Assembly (NCBI GenBank): GCA_026874595.1 | Contig: CM049309.1 | Coordinates: 38,271,079-38,335,078 of the forward strand | From: Sipunculus nudus | Lineage: Eukaryota; Annelida; Sipuncula; Golfingiida; Sipunculidae | Reading direction: 5' to 3' | DNA: 64,000 nucleotides | Part shown: positions 10,542-23,365 of the stretch, one piece after another | Numbering within the stretch: the stretch's first letter is position 1 | Layout of the letters: every line of letters starts with the position of its first letter | Notes under the pieces: generated by a model | What the model was told of the DNA's origin: nothing | What the model saw: the letters and a program-made list of their open reading frames with translations, nothing else | Database searches by the model: none | Translations under genes and position numbers: made by a program

Positions 10542-13244
10542 GTAGGCCTTACATAAATATATATTCAATATTAATATGTACAGTATTACTGTCAATACTC
10601 TCAAAATTGATTTAAAAAACAATACAAAACATCGAGCTTGACACACAGAGTCCCACTTCTATTTTTAGCATTCTGATTGTTGAGAATGTATTTGCTGTAG
10701 GTATAGTCGTTTAGTCATATATTTTTTATAACAACATTTTTGAGGATTCTGGAGAAATTTTTGTGTTAACCTCTGGAAAATATCCTTTCACTAGCCAGTA
10801 TTTATGGGCTTAGGGAAACCCTGATATAATTTCACACCACCTATAAATCACCAGGTGACGGAGGAGGGGGGAATAATTGACTGAAAGTACTGCTTAAGCT
10901 TTTCAAGAGAGAATGGCTCATCCCTTCAGTTTTTTCGCAGTGAGATAAGGGGGGGGGGTTCTGTACAGTGGGGACACTCGTTACATCTAATATGGCATTT
11001 AATATCGGTATTATGGGTAATGCTCTGGTCACAACAAGTATTGATCTATTATCAGGAGCAGATATCTCACTCTTGTTCTTTAAACATTACTTTCTATTAT
11101 TTCAAATGGCTTGAGGTCACCCATGCTAGAAATTTTCTATTCAGAGTGCAAACTGGTCTTCTCCTATTCCTTAAAGGAGCTCCGTGTGTCTAATTTTTGT
11201 GGTTTTTAGGGCAAACTCTCTTTCCACCATTTAAATCAAAGTATTCAGAAATTTCTACTAGTGTTAGGGTGAAAAACCGTATTTCACCTGATACCAAAGA
11301 TGCAGTTGGCATGAAAACAAAGATTTCCCATTCTGCCAGTTCTCCCATCATTTCCTTTCACTAAAGGCCAACAGTTTCTCATTGTCAGAATAAAATAAAA
11401 AGAATTGAATTGTATTAGTAAAGCATAATAGATGTAATAGGGTCAGTTTTCCCATATAAATTTATTTGAGCTTACATGCTGTATATTTCTTTCTGCTACC
11501 ATCTGTTAACCAGCTACCTAGTAAACACACTTATGTGGTACTGTAGGAGGTAAAGCTGCTACACCTTTCGCATGAGTTAAGCTTGGTTTGCTGAGCATCG
11601 TGATCCAAGGGTCACTACCTATGATCTCCATTCATTTGCTCTAGTGTATTAACAAATTCAGTCACTTTATTTAATAATATTATATACAGGCTTTAGCATA
11701 TTTACCATACAATATTTTACTGTATATCTGGGATCTTTAATTCTTCTCTAATACTGATATTTTATTCAAATCAAATCCATATATTCTCTTTATGAAATCT
11801 TTGAATCAAGTCCTTTTTAATATTGAACATAGCTAAAATTGTATATACAGCATAGGTGATTGAATAGTACAACTTCTTGCCACAGGTGACACCACCATAT
11901 GTCACTGATGATGCCTTTTAGTTAGGCCACTGAAGCCTCTGGTTTTCCTTGTCTGCTCATATATGGAAGTTTTGCAGGTGCTAATTGCTTCTACCAGCAA
12001 ACAATCAGAAGATTGTATGTATTCAAAGTGCATGCATTGCCATGCTAGACCTCCTGGAACAACTATAATAGAACCAATCCTGAGAAATAGTTGGTGAAAG
12101 ATGATGACAGGAAAGCATTGTGTTAGTTGTCTATTGAGCTGATTTATGCTACTTTGGATAGACTCAATGTTTGTGCCACCTTTGTGAGTTCATAAGGGTT
12201 TATAAATATGTCAGTTAACTTTAAAATTCCTGATATTGTTTGTACCTGTACCAAGTTCTGAAACACAGCAATAGGGTTATCTTATTGACATTAGACTGAT
12301 TTGTAAATAATAAATATAATAATTAAAGCCTGACATAAATGGTAGATAAAATCTTATGTAATGGGTAGAAACCTACAAATTAACTAAATGTCATTAAGAA
12401 ATTACAGATGTTTGCCAATTAATGCTTCAGGCCAATTTTCAAAATAAAGTGATTTGACAAAATCTTAAATAACAATATCAAGGGAAAATTATTTCTTTAT
12501 AACTTAAAATTAAATTTTTCAATTGTGATTTAATAAAAAAAATATTTTCTTTTTTTAACAAGAAAGAAACATGGTACTGGTAGAGGAAAAGCAAAAACAG
12601 TTTTGACATATTGTCACATAGTTTGATATTACCAGTATCCTGCTAAAAAGTGTTTGCTGTCACTGGTTTGCTTAAAATTGTGTACCTTTAAAAAACTTAA
12701 ATTTTCATAATTATTAAAATTAAAATTTCTTATAAAAATAAACTTGAATTAGATTTATACATAAACCATCAGAAAGAGATCTGCTCCAGGTATTAAATGA
12801 TATTTACTTAGTGGGTCTAATGTTACTTTTTCATGATTTCTGGGTTGATTTTGAATTAAGGGGCTTTGCCAGTGATGTTACTTATTCATAACCTCAAAGC
12901 CTCAGCAATCACTTTAGCTTGGCCAGAATAACCATTCTTTTCATAACCAATAATGCCACTCACCTCCAGTGTATAATTAATATATAGATTTTTGCATGGG
13001 AGTGTCCAACCTGCTGCCCACACATAATCCAGTGAGGCACATTAGGTTTAATACTTTATGTAACCAGGTAGTGAATTGGTGCTTTGACCCCTGTGTTTCT
13101 CATCTGTTTGAAAGGGCTATTTTTTATTCAGTAATTGCTGGCAGGTAGATTGTGATTGGATACAGTGGCTTTAAAGGTCATTTGTTGATTGATCATCCTC
13201 TCGGCTGGAGCAGCAGCTGTGTCAGCCATATACAAGTAAAATTT
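10542..13244 (+). other. Start of 16-kb SPICE1 intron, no gene seen
   Basis: AT-rich unique-looking sequence after the gtaggc donor. Both strands were checked for open frames bounded by splice sites that fit phase 0; none was convincing. It contains a short G-rich spot at 10861-10960 and otherwise nothing recognised. Confidence 0.6.
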
Positions 13245-14966
13245 ATTGTATCCCCAGACAAAGTTGGAATACTATGGTTTAAGCAAGGTCGTAATGCCAC
13301 CGCTGCAGAGATTACTTTTGGATACGATAACTCCAGGAAGATTTCACAGATCTTCACCAAACTTGACATGTGCAGAGATATGGCTGAGAGGAAAAAGTCC
13401 ATCTAAATTGGGGTCAAGACCTTTACTAGGAGAGTGACTTTGACCTTGAATAGGTCCATTTTGGGGGAAAATTACACAAATTCTTAAATATCTTGAGAAA
13501 TCTTGCTTGGATTGATCCAAAAATCAATTTGCCCGAAGAACTTGGATAGTGTTGTCATGTACCAGAAACTGGTGGTGCCACCTATCATCCTTTTCTTCTT
13601 TAGTGCCGTTTAATACCCCCTATCATTGCCATGTAACAGTACTGTGAGCATTATAAGTCAAAAACAGATGGACAGATTTAAGCATACACTTAGACATGGG
13701 TTATGGGATGATGTTTATTTAAATTGGGGTCATGACTTTTCCTATGAGAGCGGCCTTGACCTTGAATATTGCCATATATGGTAGAAATCACACAAAAACA
13801 TAAATATCTCAATAAGGGATGCATGGGTTGGTAAAAAAATCTAATTGACATAGGATCTTGGGTAGCTTTGTCTTATGCAGAAGACAGGTGACACCACCTT
13901 CTGTCCTTTTCTTGTTTTCACGAGTGGTTCTCAGGAGTGGTTCAAAGTATTGGTCAGAAATTTGGCATATACATCCATCTTGGAGAGTTTTCTCATAAAG
14001 CAGACAGGAGGCGCCACTTACCTTGCCATTTTCATAGTATAAATCAATGCCCTTTTCTCAGGAATGATTTGCCATATTGGCTGTAAATTGTGCTTGTCCA
14101 TATTTCTTGGGTACCTCAATCTCATATTCAAGACTGGTGGCGCTATCTGCAATTGTTTTTGAGTGGCGTTTATCCGTACATTTGCTTAAGGTGAAAACTG
14201 CTCATATCTCAGGAGTGGTTCAATGTATTGTTCTAAAATGTGGCATGTCAATATATCTTGGAAGAGTTTTTTTTTTAAACCAGACTGGTGGCGCCACTGA
14301 CCTTTTCATTTTCATTGAATAAGTAAATGCCCTTTTCTCAGAAGTGATTAGCCATATTGGCCTGAAATTGTGCATGTCCATAAATCTTGGATACCCCCCA
14401 TCTTGTATTCAAGACTGGTGGCACCATCTGCAGTTGTCTTTTGAAGATGTCCACCCATCTTTTTGCTTTGGGTAATAATGCTCATTTCTTAGGAGTGGAT
14501 AGATGTGTCAGCACATAATTTTGGCATATTTAACCTTCTTGGGTAGCTTTGTTGTAGACCAGACAGGTGGCGCCACCTGCTGTTCTGTTTTACAGAATAC
14601 ATTCTGTCATTTTCTTGTTTTAACACCTTTTAATACCCCCTTCATTGCCACATGACAGTACTGTAGGCATTTTAATTCAAAACTAATATACAAATTCTTT
14701 CATATTATGCATATACATAGATATAGGTTATAGGATGACATATATTTAAATTTGGATCATGACCTCTCCTATGAAAGTGGCCTTGACCTTGAATATTCCC
14801 ATATTTGATGAAAAATATTGTTTCTCAAGTTGGTAGATGGAAGTTACCATGGCCCCTTGCCGAGTGTCAGTATATGCTGCTGAAGATTTGGGGCCTATTC
14901 ATAAAGGAGGGGGGCATTAATTGTCTGGGGATACTATATGGCAACTGCGGTGCCAAGAAATTCTAG
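13245..14966 (+). mobile_element. Helentron-like element, family F1, full length
   Basis: The left end is TTGTATCCCCAGACAA, folding with GGAATAC to form a 5' hairpin. The same motif is inverted near the right end (TTGTCTGGGGATA, 14921-14933), followed by the hairpin GGCA...TGCC (14940-14954) and CTAG (14963-14966) then T. The interior is the degenerate tandem array also seen at 1-1346 ('cttggatacc...caagactggtggcgccatctgcaattgt' phrases). About 1.7 kb, no transposase. It lies in SPICE1 intron 7. Confidence 0.75.
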
Positions 14967-15294
14967 TTTATAATGCTTTGAATCTGGTGAAGCATGGGCG
15001 CCTGGCTCACTGCATGGGCTTAATCCATGATGAAAATAAAACATCTTGTTCAATCACAGGAGATAACAAAAAGCTCTGATACTGTCTATGTATAATACTT
15101 CCCTGTGGCTATTCTAGTACATCAGTATTTGTGTATTGCGATGTTTTATACTCCCTGTAACACTGAGTATAGGGAATTTCATAAATCTACCACCCTGCAT
15201 CTGCAGTAACACACAATTCATGTTTATCTTGCTCTGGCTACAGTCATACATACCCCTTGGTAATCATAAAGGCCCGTTTATATGAAAACATATA

Positions 15295-15473
15295 CAGTAA
15301 AACTTTGTGAATATGACCACCACGAAGACCTCAGTAAAGTGGTCGCATTATCGAGTTTGTTGTCCAAGTGAGGACTTATATGAAGAGCAAAAAAGAATAG
15401 GGACCATGAACAACTGTACATTATTTTGAGGTGGTCACTAAACTGAGTTGGTTATTAGACAGAGACTTACTGT
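15295..15473. mobile_element. Short TIR MITE with TA flanks
   Basis: Ends are CAGTAAAACTTTGTG and its diverged complement (...agacttactg), flanked by TA on both sides. The interior has inverted 'gaccacc...gtggtc' phrases. A related truncated copy in the same orientation class is at 8520-8690. TA target duplication suggests a Tc1/mariner-type origin. Confidence 0.55.
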
Positions 15474-15549
15474 ACTGAATTTTTACACACACCTTGTCTT
15501 TTATTCTGTGGGCATCGGCATTGAAAAGTTGAATATATTACAGGAACTG

Positions 15550-17280
15550 TTTAGTCTATCCCAGTACCTGTGTCTGCATGTTTTTCTGGGGTAATTTTTC
15601 ATACAAGTGAAGCAGTGTAAACCTTTCGGTCCTAAGGTTACAGGAGCTTTTCAGCCAGCTGGAGAACTTATTAAAAACAAGTCAGGCAAACTGATGACAT
15701 CAGTCAGTTGTAGGTGATGCCCGACTAATCATTGTGTTGTCACTAACAAACAAAACACACAGCCATAGACATGGAAAGTGTACCATGGAGGAATGTACTG
15801 CCCAGCAGTACCAGGATGATGCCATCCATGGTCCATCATCATAAATTACCCAAAAGAGTCGCAAAGTAAATACTTTTTAGCCCTCAGCCCTTATGCTGAT
15901 GGGCTATTGTTGTCACCGAGGCTGTCCGTCCGTCCGTCCGTCCGGCGTCAGTTAACTTTTACCTTGTGAGCGGGATATCTTGAAAAGGATTCGCCGTCAG
16001 AATTTCATTTCCTCGTTAAAGATGTAAATCGACAAAATGTCGGTCAAGTTCAAAGATTGGTGACCTTGACCTATTTTTCTACATTTTAGAGCTGATTATA
16101 GAAAAACACTTAGATGCTTATTACTCAGGAACCATTTGGTGGATTTTCACAAAACTTACTATGATTATTGGGACTGATAGTCTGTACCTGCTACACAAGT
16201 TTGGTGGTGCCACCTACAATTTCTGATTTTTAATGAATTTTTATCGGATTTTTCAACTTTGGGCTTGTGAGCGGGATATCTCTAAAAGAATTCATCGTAG
16301 GAATTTTATTTTTTTCGTTGAAAATGTATATTGACAAAATCTTGGTCAAGTTCGAAGATGGGTGACCTTGACCTATTTTTCTATGTTTTAGAGCTAATTA
16401 TAGAAAAAAAATTAGAAGCTTATTTCTCTGGAACCATTGGCTGGATTTTCACAATACTTACCATGATTGTAGGGACTGATAGTCTGTAACTACTGCACAA
16501 ATTTGGGGGCGTGACCTGCAATTTCTGATTTTTAATGAATTTTTCTTTGATTTTTCAATTTTGGCCTTGTGAGCGGGATATCTCTAAAAGGATTCACAAT
16601 AGGAATTTTATTTCTTTGGTGAAGATGTATATCGACAAAATCTCGGTCAAGTTCGAAGATGGGTGACCTTGACCTACTTTTCAAGGTCACAGAGCTTATA
16701 ATAGAATAAAACTTAGAAGCTAATTTTTCAGGAAGCATTTGGTGGATTGTTATGAATCATGGTACATACCTCTCCATTTTAAATTTATAACTGAGACATG
16801 TACAGATATACATCCATGTGAGAACAGATATTTAGTACTTTTTACTGTTACTCTAAACACTGTTCTTTAGGCTGAGGGCTTTTGTCAGCTTCTGCTGATA
16901 TTCTAGTTACAATATATATCTGTATATCTATTTAAGGCCAAAGGACATTTTCAAAGAAAATTTTAAAAATAATTCTCTCAAAAAAGACATGCAGACAAGG
17001 GTTTTGGGATGGACTGTGGATCATGGAATTGCATGCAGTTTTTCTGCACATGGAAGAATCTGTCTGCATATATGAAATAAAAGAGCACTAATCAAGTTTA
17101 CCCCATGCCTTTATTTTTCAAGGTATTATCATCTGAAAGTCTCAGATCAAATAATAAGTTTTACATCAGATTTTGTATGTTAAATTTCTAACTCTGTGAA
17201 ATGTGTGTTGCAGAATAACTCGGCAAGCATTGTATGGTGTGTTTACTTCATGAATGATTTTCTGCTTTTGGCCCGAGTCC
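15550..17280 (+). repeat. Paralogous block 1, split by F2 element
   Basis: Matches 36510-37190: shared phrases include 'gcatgtttttc.ggg.taatttttcatac', 'acatggaaagtgta.catgga', 'atgccatccatggtccatca' and 'aaaagagtcgca.agtaaa'. The homology stops at 15876 and resumes after 16906, exactly around the F2 insertion. It may be an old transposon or a dispersed duplication; no termini were recognised. Confidence 0.65.
15877..16906 (+). mobile_element. Helentron-like element, family F2, full length
   Basis: The 5' end is TTAGCCCTCAGCCC with a hairpin (AGCCC...GGGCT), then GTCCGTCCGTCCGTCC (15925-15945). The motif recurs inverted at 16870-16880 (GGCTGAGGGCT), followed by the hairpin TCAGCttctGCTGA and CTAG at 16903-16906, then T. 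The interior has a roughly 301-bp tandem repeat, each unit starting 'cttgtgagcgggatatct' (15963, 16264, 16566). The paralogous block at 36.5 kb shows the empty site with no target duplication. Confidence 0.8.
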
Positions 17281-17320
17281 GCAATATTACACAACTTTAT
17301 TAACAGAACACCAATATAAA

Positions 17321-17362
<42 letters not shown>

Positions 17363-17364
17363 CT
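17321..17364. repeat. (CT)n then (AT)n microsatellite
   Basis: A CT-dinucleotide run (17321-17334) passes directly into an AT run (to 17364), followed by a T- and AT-rich stretch to about 17395. Confidence 0.95.
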
Positions 17365-17395
17365 TTTTTTTATATATCTTTTTATATATAAATAT

Positions 17396-18299
17396 ATTTG
17401 TCGAAGGAATTGGTTGTATTAATGTTCAGTGATTGAAAGATGATTGTAAAATAAAATTTGTTTGATGATTGAATTATAAAAGCTACCGATGATGGATTTT
17501 AACCATTAACTCTGTGTCATGTTCCTTCTGTTTTTATGCATACATAGTAATTTGTAATTGTGTGTGATTTTGTAAGTATATATGCAACTCCTATGCAACT
17601 CTAATTAACAAAACATTGAAATAACTTGTTAGACTTATCAGTTATGGTTGCACTCAAACTTTTACGAAAATCCTCCCACTCAAATTATCACAGTAATGCC
17701 TTTTTGATTTAAAGAAATATTTACTGATATATTTCTTGAAAAAACATTGATTTAGACCCAAGCTTCTCATAATTTATGTTCATATTCTCGTCATTTTTTT
17801 AACGCAATAGTGATGTTACTAGTTTTATTTACAGGAATATATGCAAATAATTGAGGCTTGTCAGTGATGAAAATGGTAATGGAAAATTTGGAAATTAAAG
17901 ACAAAAATGTGAAAAATGAGTGTTTCATAAAAAATAAAGAGTTTAAAAAATGGGTGGGTGAATAGATGGTAGGACTTATTCAGAGAAAAAAGCCACATTT
18001 TTTTTTTTCAGTTTCCACTAGTCACCATGAATGACAATCCACTGTCATCAGGTGGGTTTTATTCCAAGTGTCTTCACGCTCTCATGAGTTCCCATCTTGA
18101 GGAAGAAACACTACAAACTGAAGTTTACATGGAATATAAAATGTAAATTTTGTCATGAAAATCAGTTAGTTCTGGCTAAGACCTGCCAAATGAGGGTCTT
18201 ATAAAGCCAGGGAAATTTAGCTTGACTGGGGTGTCACAACGACTTTATGGCTAGTACCACTGCCGAATTTCAGATTACCGTATCAAATTTTGCTTATAT
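17396..18299 (+). other. Unrecognised intronic sequence
   Basis: AT-rich, no repeat family or gene recognised. A short open stretch at 18012-18051 has a good acceptor and a gtggg donor, but including it would shift the frame and create a stop in the next exon, so it is not annotated as coding. Confidence 0.5.
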
Positions 18300-18695
18300 A
18301 CCTTAATCTCATTATTTCTTATAATATAAGGGAAAAGGTAAAGTTGGGGGTTTATAGTCTGATATCACCGACGATGTCAGTCTCATCTGACTTTACACTT
18401 TGCCTTCCTGGTCTTTTCGGGCTGTTCATTCTTGTAGCTTTTCTTGGCTCCCTGGGGAGCATACAACCCAAGCAGCCATATCAGGCGCTAGAAGGTTATT
18501 CGTTCTACATTTGCCTGCCTATAATGAACAGTACCAATTCACAGGTGGATCAAGAGAGCGCACCCTTGTGGTAAAGACTTTGCCTAGGAGTCTGAGTGAA
18601 GATGGCAGTCATGACGGGGCAGGAACTCACAACCTTATGGTCACAAGTCAAGCGCCCTATCCATTATGCCACCATGCTTCACATGGCCCTTTTAC
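18300..18695 (-). mobile_element. tRNA-derived SINE, minus strand
   Basis: On the minus strand the head (18690 down to 18620) reads TGGCATAATGGATAGGGCGC, resembling a tRNA A box, and 33 bases on GGTTGTGAGTTCC, resembling a B box. It is followed by about 300 bases of body containing a palindromic GCTCCCCAGGGAGC core (18448-18462). The 3' limit is approximate. Plus-strand open frames across it (18290-18720) are accidental. Pol III transcription is inferred only. Confidence 0.6.
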
Positions 18696-18848
18696 GGCAA
18701 GATGGGCATCGGCATTTTGAGTATGTAAAAATTTGCTTCAGCATTCTGGGTTTTGCCCAGTTTGTCTACCTCCTTCTGTTTTACTTGATAAGTGTTTACC
18801 TGAAACATTGGATCAGGAATCAGGGGAGCTGTGATTGCCATTTAGCGG

Positions 18849-19080
18849 ATGGACATTACATTCCAGTATAACAGGCAGAGAACTAATACACAGCGATTAC
18901 CTGAAGGTTATTATGGCCTTACTGCACCTGGTGGTCACCATATAAACCAGGTTAATGATGACATCAACAGGTTGGTGTTAGTATCACCCACGCCACTAAC
19001 AGCCTGGCAGCTCATCACGAGCAGACAGCTAGATCCTGTCACAGCCCAGCCTCTCACCAACAGCTGAGCTATTATTGAAC
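18849..19080 (-). repeat. Possible second tRNA-like SINE head
   Basis: Minus strand from 19076 reads TAGCTCAGCTGTTGGTGAGAGG, close to a tRNA A-box region, but the B box is poor. The plus strand is open for 72 codons to a stop at 19067 (begins MDITFQYNRQRTN), which looks protein-like but has no fitting splice phase with SPICE1. I favour a decayed SINE over an exon. Confidence 0.3.
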
Positions 19081-19195
19081 AGCCTTGGCTGTAGCCCTTC
19101 ATCATCAGCACTGTTGATCAATACATTAATGGTTTCACAGAATAAGACGTACAGCCAGTGTCAAAGGCAGCCCAGGAATAAAAAAATAGGCAGGC

Positions 19196-19290
19196 CTTAT
19201 TTCCACTCACCGGGATTTGAAATAAGGAATGCTTATTTCCACTCCCCCTGGGGGAGTGGTAATAAGGGATGCTTATTTCCATTCCCTTTC
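19196..19290. repeat. Palindromic repeat, copy 1
   Basis: Contains a 21-base palindrome CCACTCCCCCTGGGGGAGTGG (19239-19259), extended by TTATTT/GTAATAA arms, next to 'ggaatgcttatttcc' and 'gggatgcttatttcc'. A related copy lies at 20458-20545. The two flank the MITE at 19553-20098. Confidence 0.75.
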
Positions 19291-19456
19291 ATGGTAAAGG
19301 CTTGTGCAGTGTATAAGTATTCTGGGAAAAAAAGTCACCAAAATGTTTTTCTGTCTAGTTCAGTTATAAATAAGCAAGTCTTTATATTACCAGAAATTTT
19401 TTCATAGATTTTTTGCGAGTGTGCATTATACTCTATAATATTGAGACATTAGGGGC

Positions 19457-19482
19457 ATATATATATATATATATATATATAT
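19457..19482. repeat. (AT)n microsatellite
   Basis: Thirteen AT dinucleotides between the palindromic repeat and the MITE. Confidence 0.95.
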
Positions 19483-19552
19483 CCTTACCAGTTGATGGTT
19501 AGCACCTCATCAGTAGGGCCATTCACAGTAGTCTTTGTCTCCATTTGCCCAG

Positions 19553-20098
19553 ACTATAGTCCGTTTCACCACATGCTGTCCACCTGTTTTTTGTTGATTA
19601 TTTTCTTAAATGTTTATATTTTTCATAAATTTCCAATAAACTAACATATGGAAGTGACAACCTAATATGGCAATTAAGAATTTTACAATAAATCTGCCGT
19701 TTATGTTTTACAACATTTAAGTCTGTTCGCCATGATCTGGCAGATATGAAGTGTCCCTCCATAAGTAGCCATCTTTGTTTTAGCTGGTTTTATTTTTTAG
19801 AATGTTTACATGAGATCATCCAATCAACAGCTGTCAGTTGAGGCTGTTTTTGCATGTGACCAATGACCTTGACCGCCATAAATGGGTCAGATATGTTGTA
19901 AAATGTAGACTGATTTCTCATATTTTAAAATAATTCTGTTACTTAAATAAGGTGTAAGGTAGGTATTTATTTACCTTGTTGAAAATTAGGTTCTTTAATC
20001 CTCTGCTCTACACTATAATTGTTTCCCTTGAAATGTAACTAATAAAAATTTTCATAGCAAAAAACAGGTGGACATGAGGGGATGAAATGGACTATAGT
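19553..20098. mobile_element. TIR MITE, ACTATAGTCC family
   Basis: Left end ACTATAGTCCGTTTCA...GTCCACCTGTTTTTTG and right end CAAAAAACAGGTGGAC...GGACTATAGT are inverted copies of about 33 bases. There is no transposase. Partial relatives lie at 47428-47715 (opposite orientation) and around 35281-35500. TATA in the tips leaves the exact target duplication ambiguous; TA is most likely. Confidence 0.7.
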
Positions 20099-20457
20099 AC
20101 TGTCAGGTCTTGGCTAAGTGTACAGGTAAAGTCTGGACAGTTGCACAGGAAGGTACACTCTGGTTCGCAACTTCATTAGTTTATCCCACCACTAGCTGAT
20201 TTTATCCAAAACAATTTCAATGGCATGACTGTGGTGTCAAAATTAATGAACTTTGTCTGAAAGAAAAACTAGAACTACATAGACAAATAGGATGCATACA
20301 TGTAAGAGAAATAATAAGACTGTTGTCACCAGTGTTGGACATAAAGGGTAGGACCCTATCCAACTTCTGTTATATTCTATACAGCCTACATGGCTGGTGA
20401 AAGTGAATTTCTTAACTTATGAACATTTAACATTTCTATTATATATATAGGGTGTTG

Positions 20458-20545
20458 AAATAAGTATTCTTTATTTAAACTTCCAGGGGGAGTGGAAATA
20501 AGCATCCCTTATTTCCACTTCCTGGGGAGTGGAAATAAGCACTTC
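20458..20545. repeat. Palindromic repeat, copy 2
   Basis: Carries 'gggggagtggaaataagcatcc' type sequence and its complement (ggaaataagcatcccttatttcc), matching the palindromic repeat at 19196-19290. The self-complementary core could form a hairpin or cruciform. Confidence 0.65.
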
Positions 20546-20880
20546 CAAAAAAATATTTTAGGTCAGTCATGCTGGTTCTAGTCTGCAGTGGTTCTGTGAC
20601 TGTGGTAAGGATCTGCTATGATACTGCATGCCCTGTTAACACACTTGTCTTACAGCAGAAATGGTATTCACTTAGTATATTGGAAGAAAGACCTTATATG
20701 GTCTGTGTATGGCTGAATTTAACAAAAAAATGAATACATTTCAGCATGCTGAACTGACATGCTTGACACTTTTAGAGATATTAAAATGGCATCAACAAGT
20801 GATATGATGAAAGTCCAGATTGTGGTCACAAATCCTAACAAAGGTCTGAATATTAATAGTTACCATGTTACCTGTGCCAG

Positions 20881-21030
20881 TGGCAGTGAGATTATGTTTT
20901 CACCAAGTCACTTTGTTTGTTTGTTTGTTAGCAGGATGACACAAAAACTGAATCATTTGTATAAATCTTCATTGAAGGATGGGACATGACTTTGGTTTGG
21001 TTCATATCTTGATGAAGTGATGGACCTTAT
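20881..21030 (+). repeat. Dispersed repeat fragment with (GTTT)n
   Basis: The phrase 'gattatgttttcacc...tttgtttgtttgtttgttagcaggatgacac' is of a type widely scattered in invertebrate genomes; another fragment is at 60608-60690. No ends seen. Confidence 0.35.
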
Positions 21031-21190
21031 ATAATTGTTATGTCTTGTAAAACAATTTGATAACACATGCAGACTCCCAACTGCTGCCATCTGTCAGCTA
21101 ATTCTGACACTAAAAGCCAAGGGATGGAACATGGCCCTGGGAAAACCCCCAATAAGTAATACATTAGATCTAGAATGGGATAAAGGAGTA

Positions 21191-21191
<1 letters not shown>

Positions 21192-21230
<39 letters not shown>
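21192..21230. repeat. (AT)n microsatellite
   Basis: About 20 TA dinucleotides. Next to it, 21230-21370 resembles 21656-21785 ('atatacca.tt.tg.tcac', 'gatcaacat...tattc'), a weak local duplication. Confidence 0.9.
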
Positions 21231-21233
<3 letters not shown>

Positions 21234-21785
21234 AAAGGGGATTATACCATTTTTGCTCACATGTAAAAGGTCAACAAAGATTGCACCACTCACAGCTGAC
21301 AATCACATGATCAATATTGCTGTAAAACATGATCAATATTGCATGCAGCTATTAATTAAGTACTATGAAGCAGCTGTTTCAAGAAATGTCATTTCAATTC
21401 ATACTCATTAAAATTTCCTGAATCAATGGTATAATTAACCATTACATATATGCTACAGTTGTTCTAATTTCTGACTTGCCAGTAAAAATTGGAAAAGCTC
21501 ATTTTGGTCTGATGAAAGTCTGTTCAACATATCTGCTGTCAGTCAAAATATTTATTATTATACTCTTTATAGTACTATAACAAATTATTTTCTTTCTTTG
21601 AGGAATAGTTAACCATTATGAAAACCTGAGAGTAATATTTTCTCACTTACATAGGAATAAGTGGAATATACCATTTATGATCACAAAAATAGATCAACAT
21701 GGTTGATATTCTGATTACAGGATCAACATAGTCAATATGCCTGTAAAATTTAGTGCTCATAGCTGCAGTCATTCATGAAATATGG

Positions 21786-23115
21786 AACAGTGTATAGATC
21801 TACCACTGGACGAACAGAGACCCATTGATAAAGTTCAGAGAGTTACTTGGTTGTCTTTCATTGACTCATTGCTCTACTCAGTACTCTCTGCCATCCTCCA
21901 TCCCTAAAAATGGAGCCCCAGTTGTGAGACAGACTGGAAGATGATCTGGATAGAATGAATCAGACAGGCATATAATGTGATCCCTATTATAACAAGCTGA
22001 TGATGACATCTTTATGTGACATCAACCATTGTCATAATCAGATCTTACCCCTTAAAATAGAAATGACTCACTCCATGGTGGACTTCATTTCCCGCCCAGA
22101 TACCAGTCATCTATTGACAAGTTGAACTTCACTAATCTGCTGCTGACACAAGGTGTGTGGGTTCACTCTGAACTGACATTGTCACACAAGTGGTGTCATG
22201 AGAGTATAGCCTTCGTCTGCTGTGCCTCGTTTGTGTCCAGCAAACTGGTCAGGAGGACAGTCATTCTGCTGTCCCACATTCCAAGTCCAGCAAGTAAGGA
22301 TTTGTTTTAAATTGATAAGGATTATATGTCATGGTTGAATCCTGTAATCAGGGTATACCCAGTTAGCATGTGTTCTCGCATAAGTCACACTCACACATAA
22401 TATTTAATTTACAGAGTTGGGTACATCAAAGCTTATCATTTTCCATTTTGCATGCGTTATTTTTACCATATTTTCAATTGTTTGTTTATATTTATCAATG
22501 TATTTTAAATGAGTGTGATGACATCTATTTTTTTTTTCAACAAATACACTGACTGAGTTATGTAAAATTGTAATTTATTTCAGAGATTTTTTTTTTAAAT
22601 TTATTAGTAATCAGACATACACAGTAGGTCTACAAACTTTATGTGCACCATTTAATTATCTTACAAAAATCACCCGCAAACATTTTACCTGCAAGTTCCT
22701 AAGCAGAATAACATGCCCATAAACTGACCTGTTTGGTTGCCAATAGACAACTAATTCAGGGGAACCATATTACTTTTTCTTTCTTCATATTTCAATCAAT
22801 TCTTGTTTCTTATGAAAAAAAAAATAGTAAAATCCATTGCTTTACATAATTCATTGATTCCTAGTTTAAGGGTATGAATTACAGCTAGTTGTTATGTCAT
22901 GTCTATAATCATGCTGTTTTGTGTATCGTTGTAACAATCATACTGATAACACTATTCAAAGGAAAACCCATTCATTAGTACAGCCTTCACTGTACACATG
23001 ATCAATATATTTGACTGTGTTTTAACATGTTTTTATGTCCTCCATGCATACATATTTGTATTGAATTTTAACTGCTGGCTTTGGTGACAAACCTTAAAGC
23101 TGCATTGTGTGGGCC
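21786..23115 (+). other. Unrecognised intronic sequence
   Basis: No gene or known repeat. An open stretch on the plus strand at 22122-22310 lacks splice sites of the right phase and resembles no family I know. Confidence 0.45.
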
Positions 23116-23134
23116 AGCTTTGATTAAGAGGACT

Positions 23135-23365
23135 CAGATCTCTCTCTCTTTCTCTCCCTCTATCTCTCACTCAGAGATAGGGAGAGTCTGAGGGGAAGAA
23201 AGACTGAGGGAGAGAGACTTTGGGGGGAAGAGAGGGAGAGGGACAGAGAGAGGGGGAAAGAGAAAGAATAAGAGAAAGGGAGAAGGGAGAGACAGAGAGA
23301 GAGAAAGAAAGAGTGTGAGAAAAAAAGAGACAGAGAATGAAAGAGAGAAGGAGAGAGAGAGACTA
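23135..23365. repeat. CT/GA low-complexity inverted tract
   Basis: A pyrimidine stretch (ctctctctctttctctccctc) is followed by about 190 bases of almost pure purine (GA, GGGA, GAAA mixtures), so the two can pair as a long imperfect hairpin. Minus-strand Leu/Ser-rich open frames across it are artefacts. Confidence 0.85.

Noticed and set aside
15963-16740. CRISPR-like array because of regularly spaced repeats
   Set aside because: The period is about 301 bp with diverged full-length units, inside a eukaryotic transposon; no short repeat-spacer pattern.
18012-18051. Possible 40-bp SPICE1 micro-exon with a good acceptor and gtggg donor
   Set aside because: Inclusion shifts the frame to phase 1 and produces a TGA early in exon 8; direct joining of exons 7 and 8 restores the expected motif spacing.
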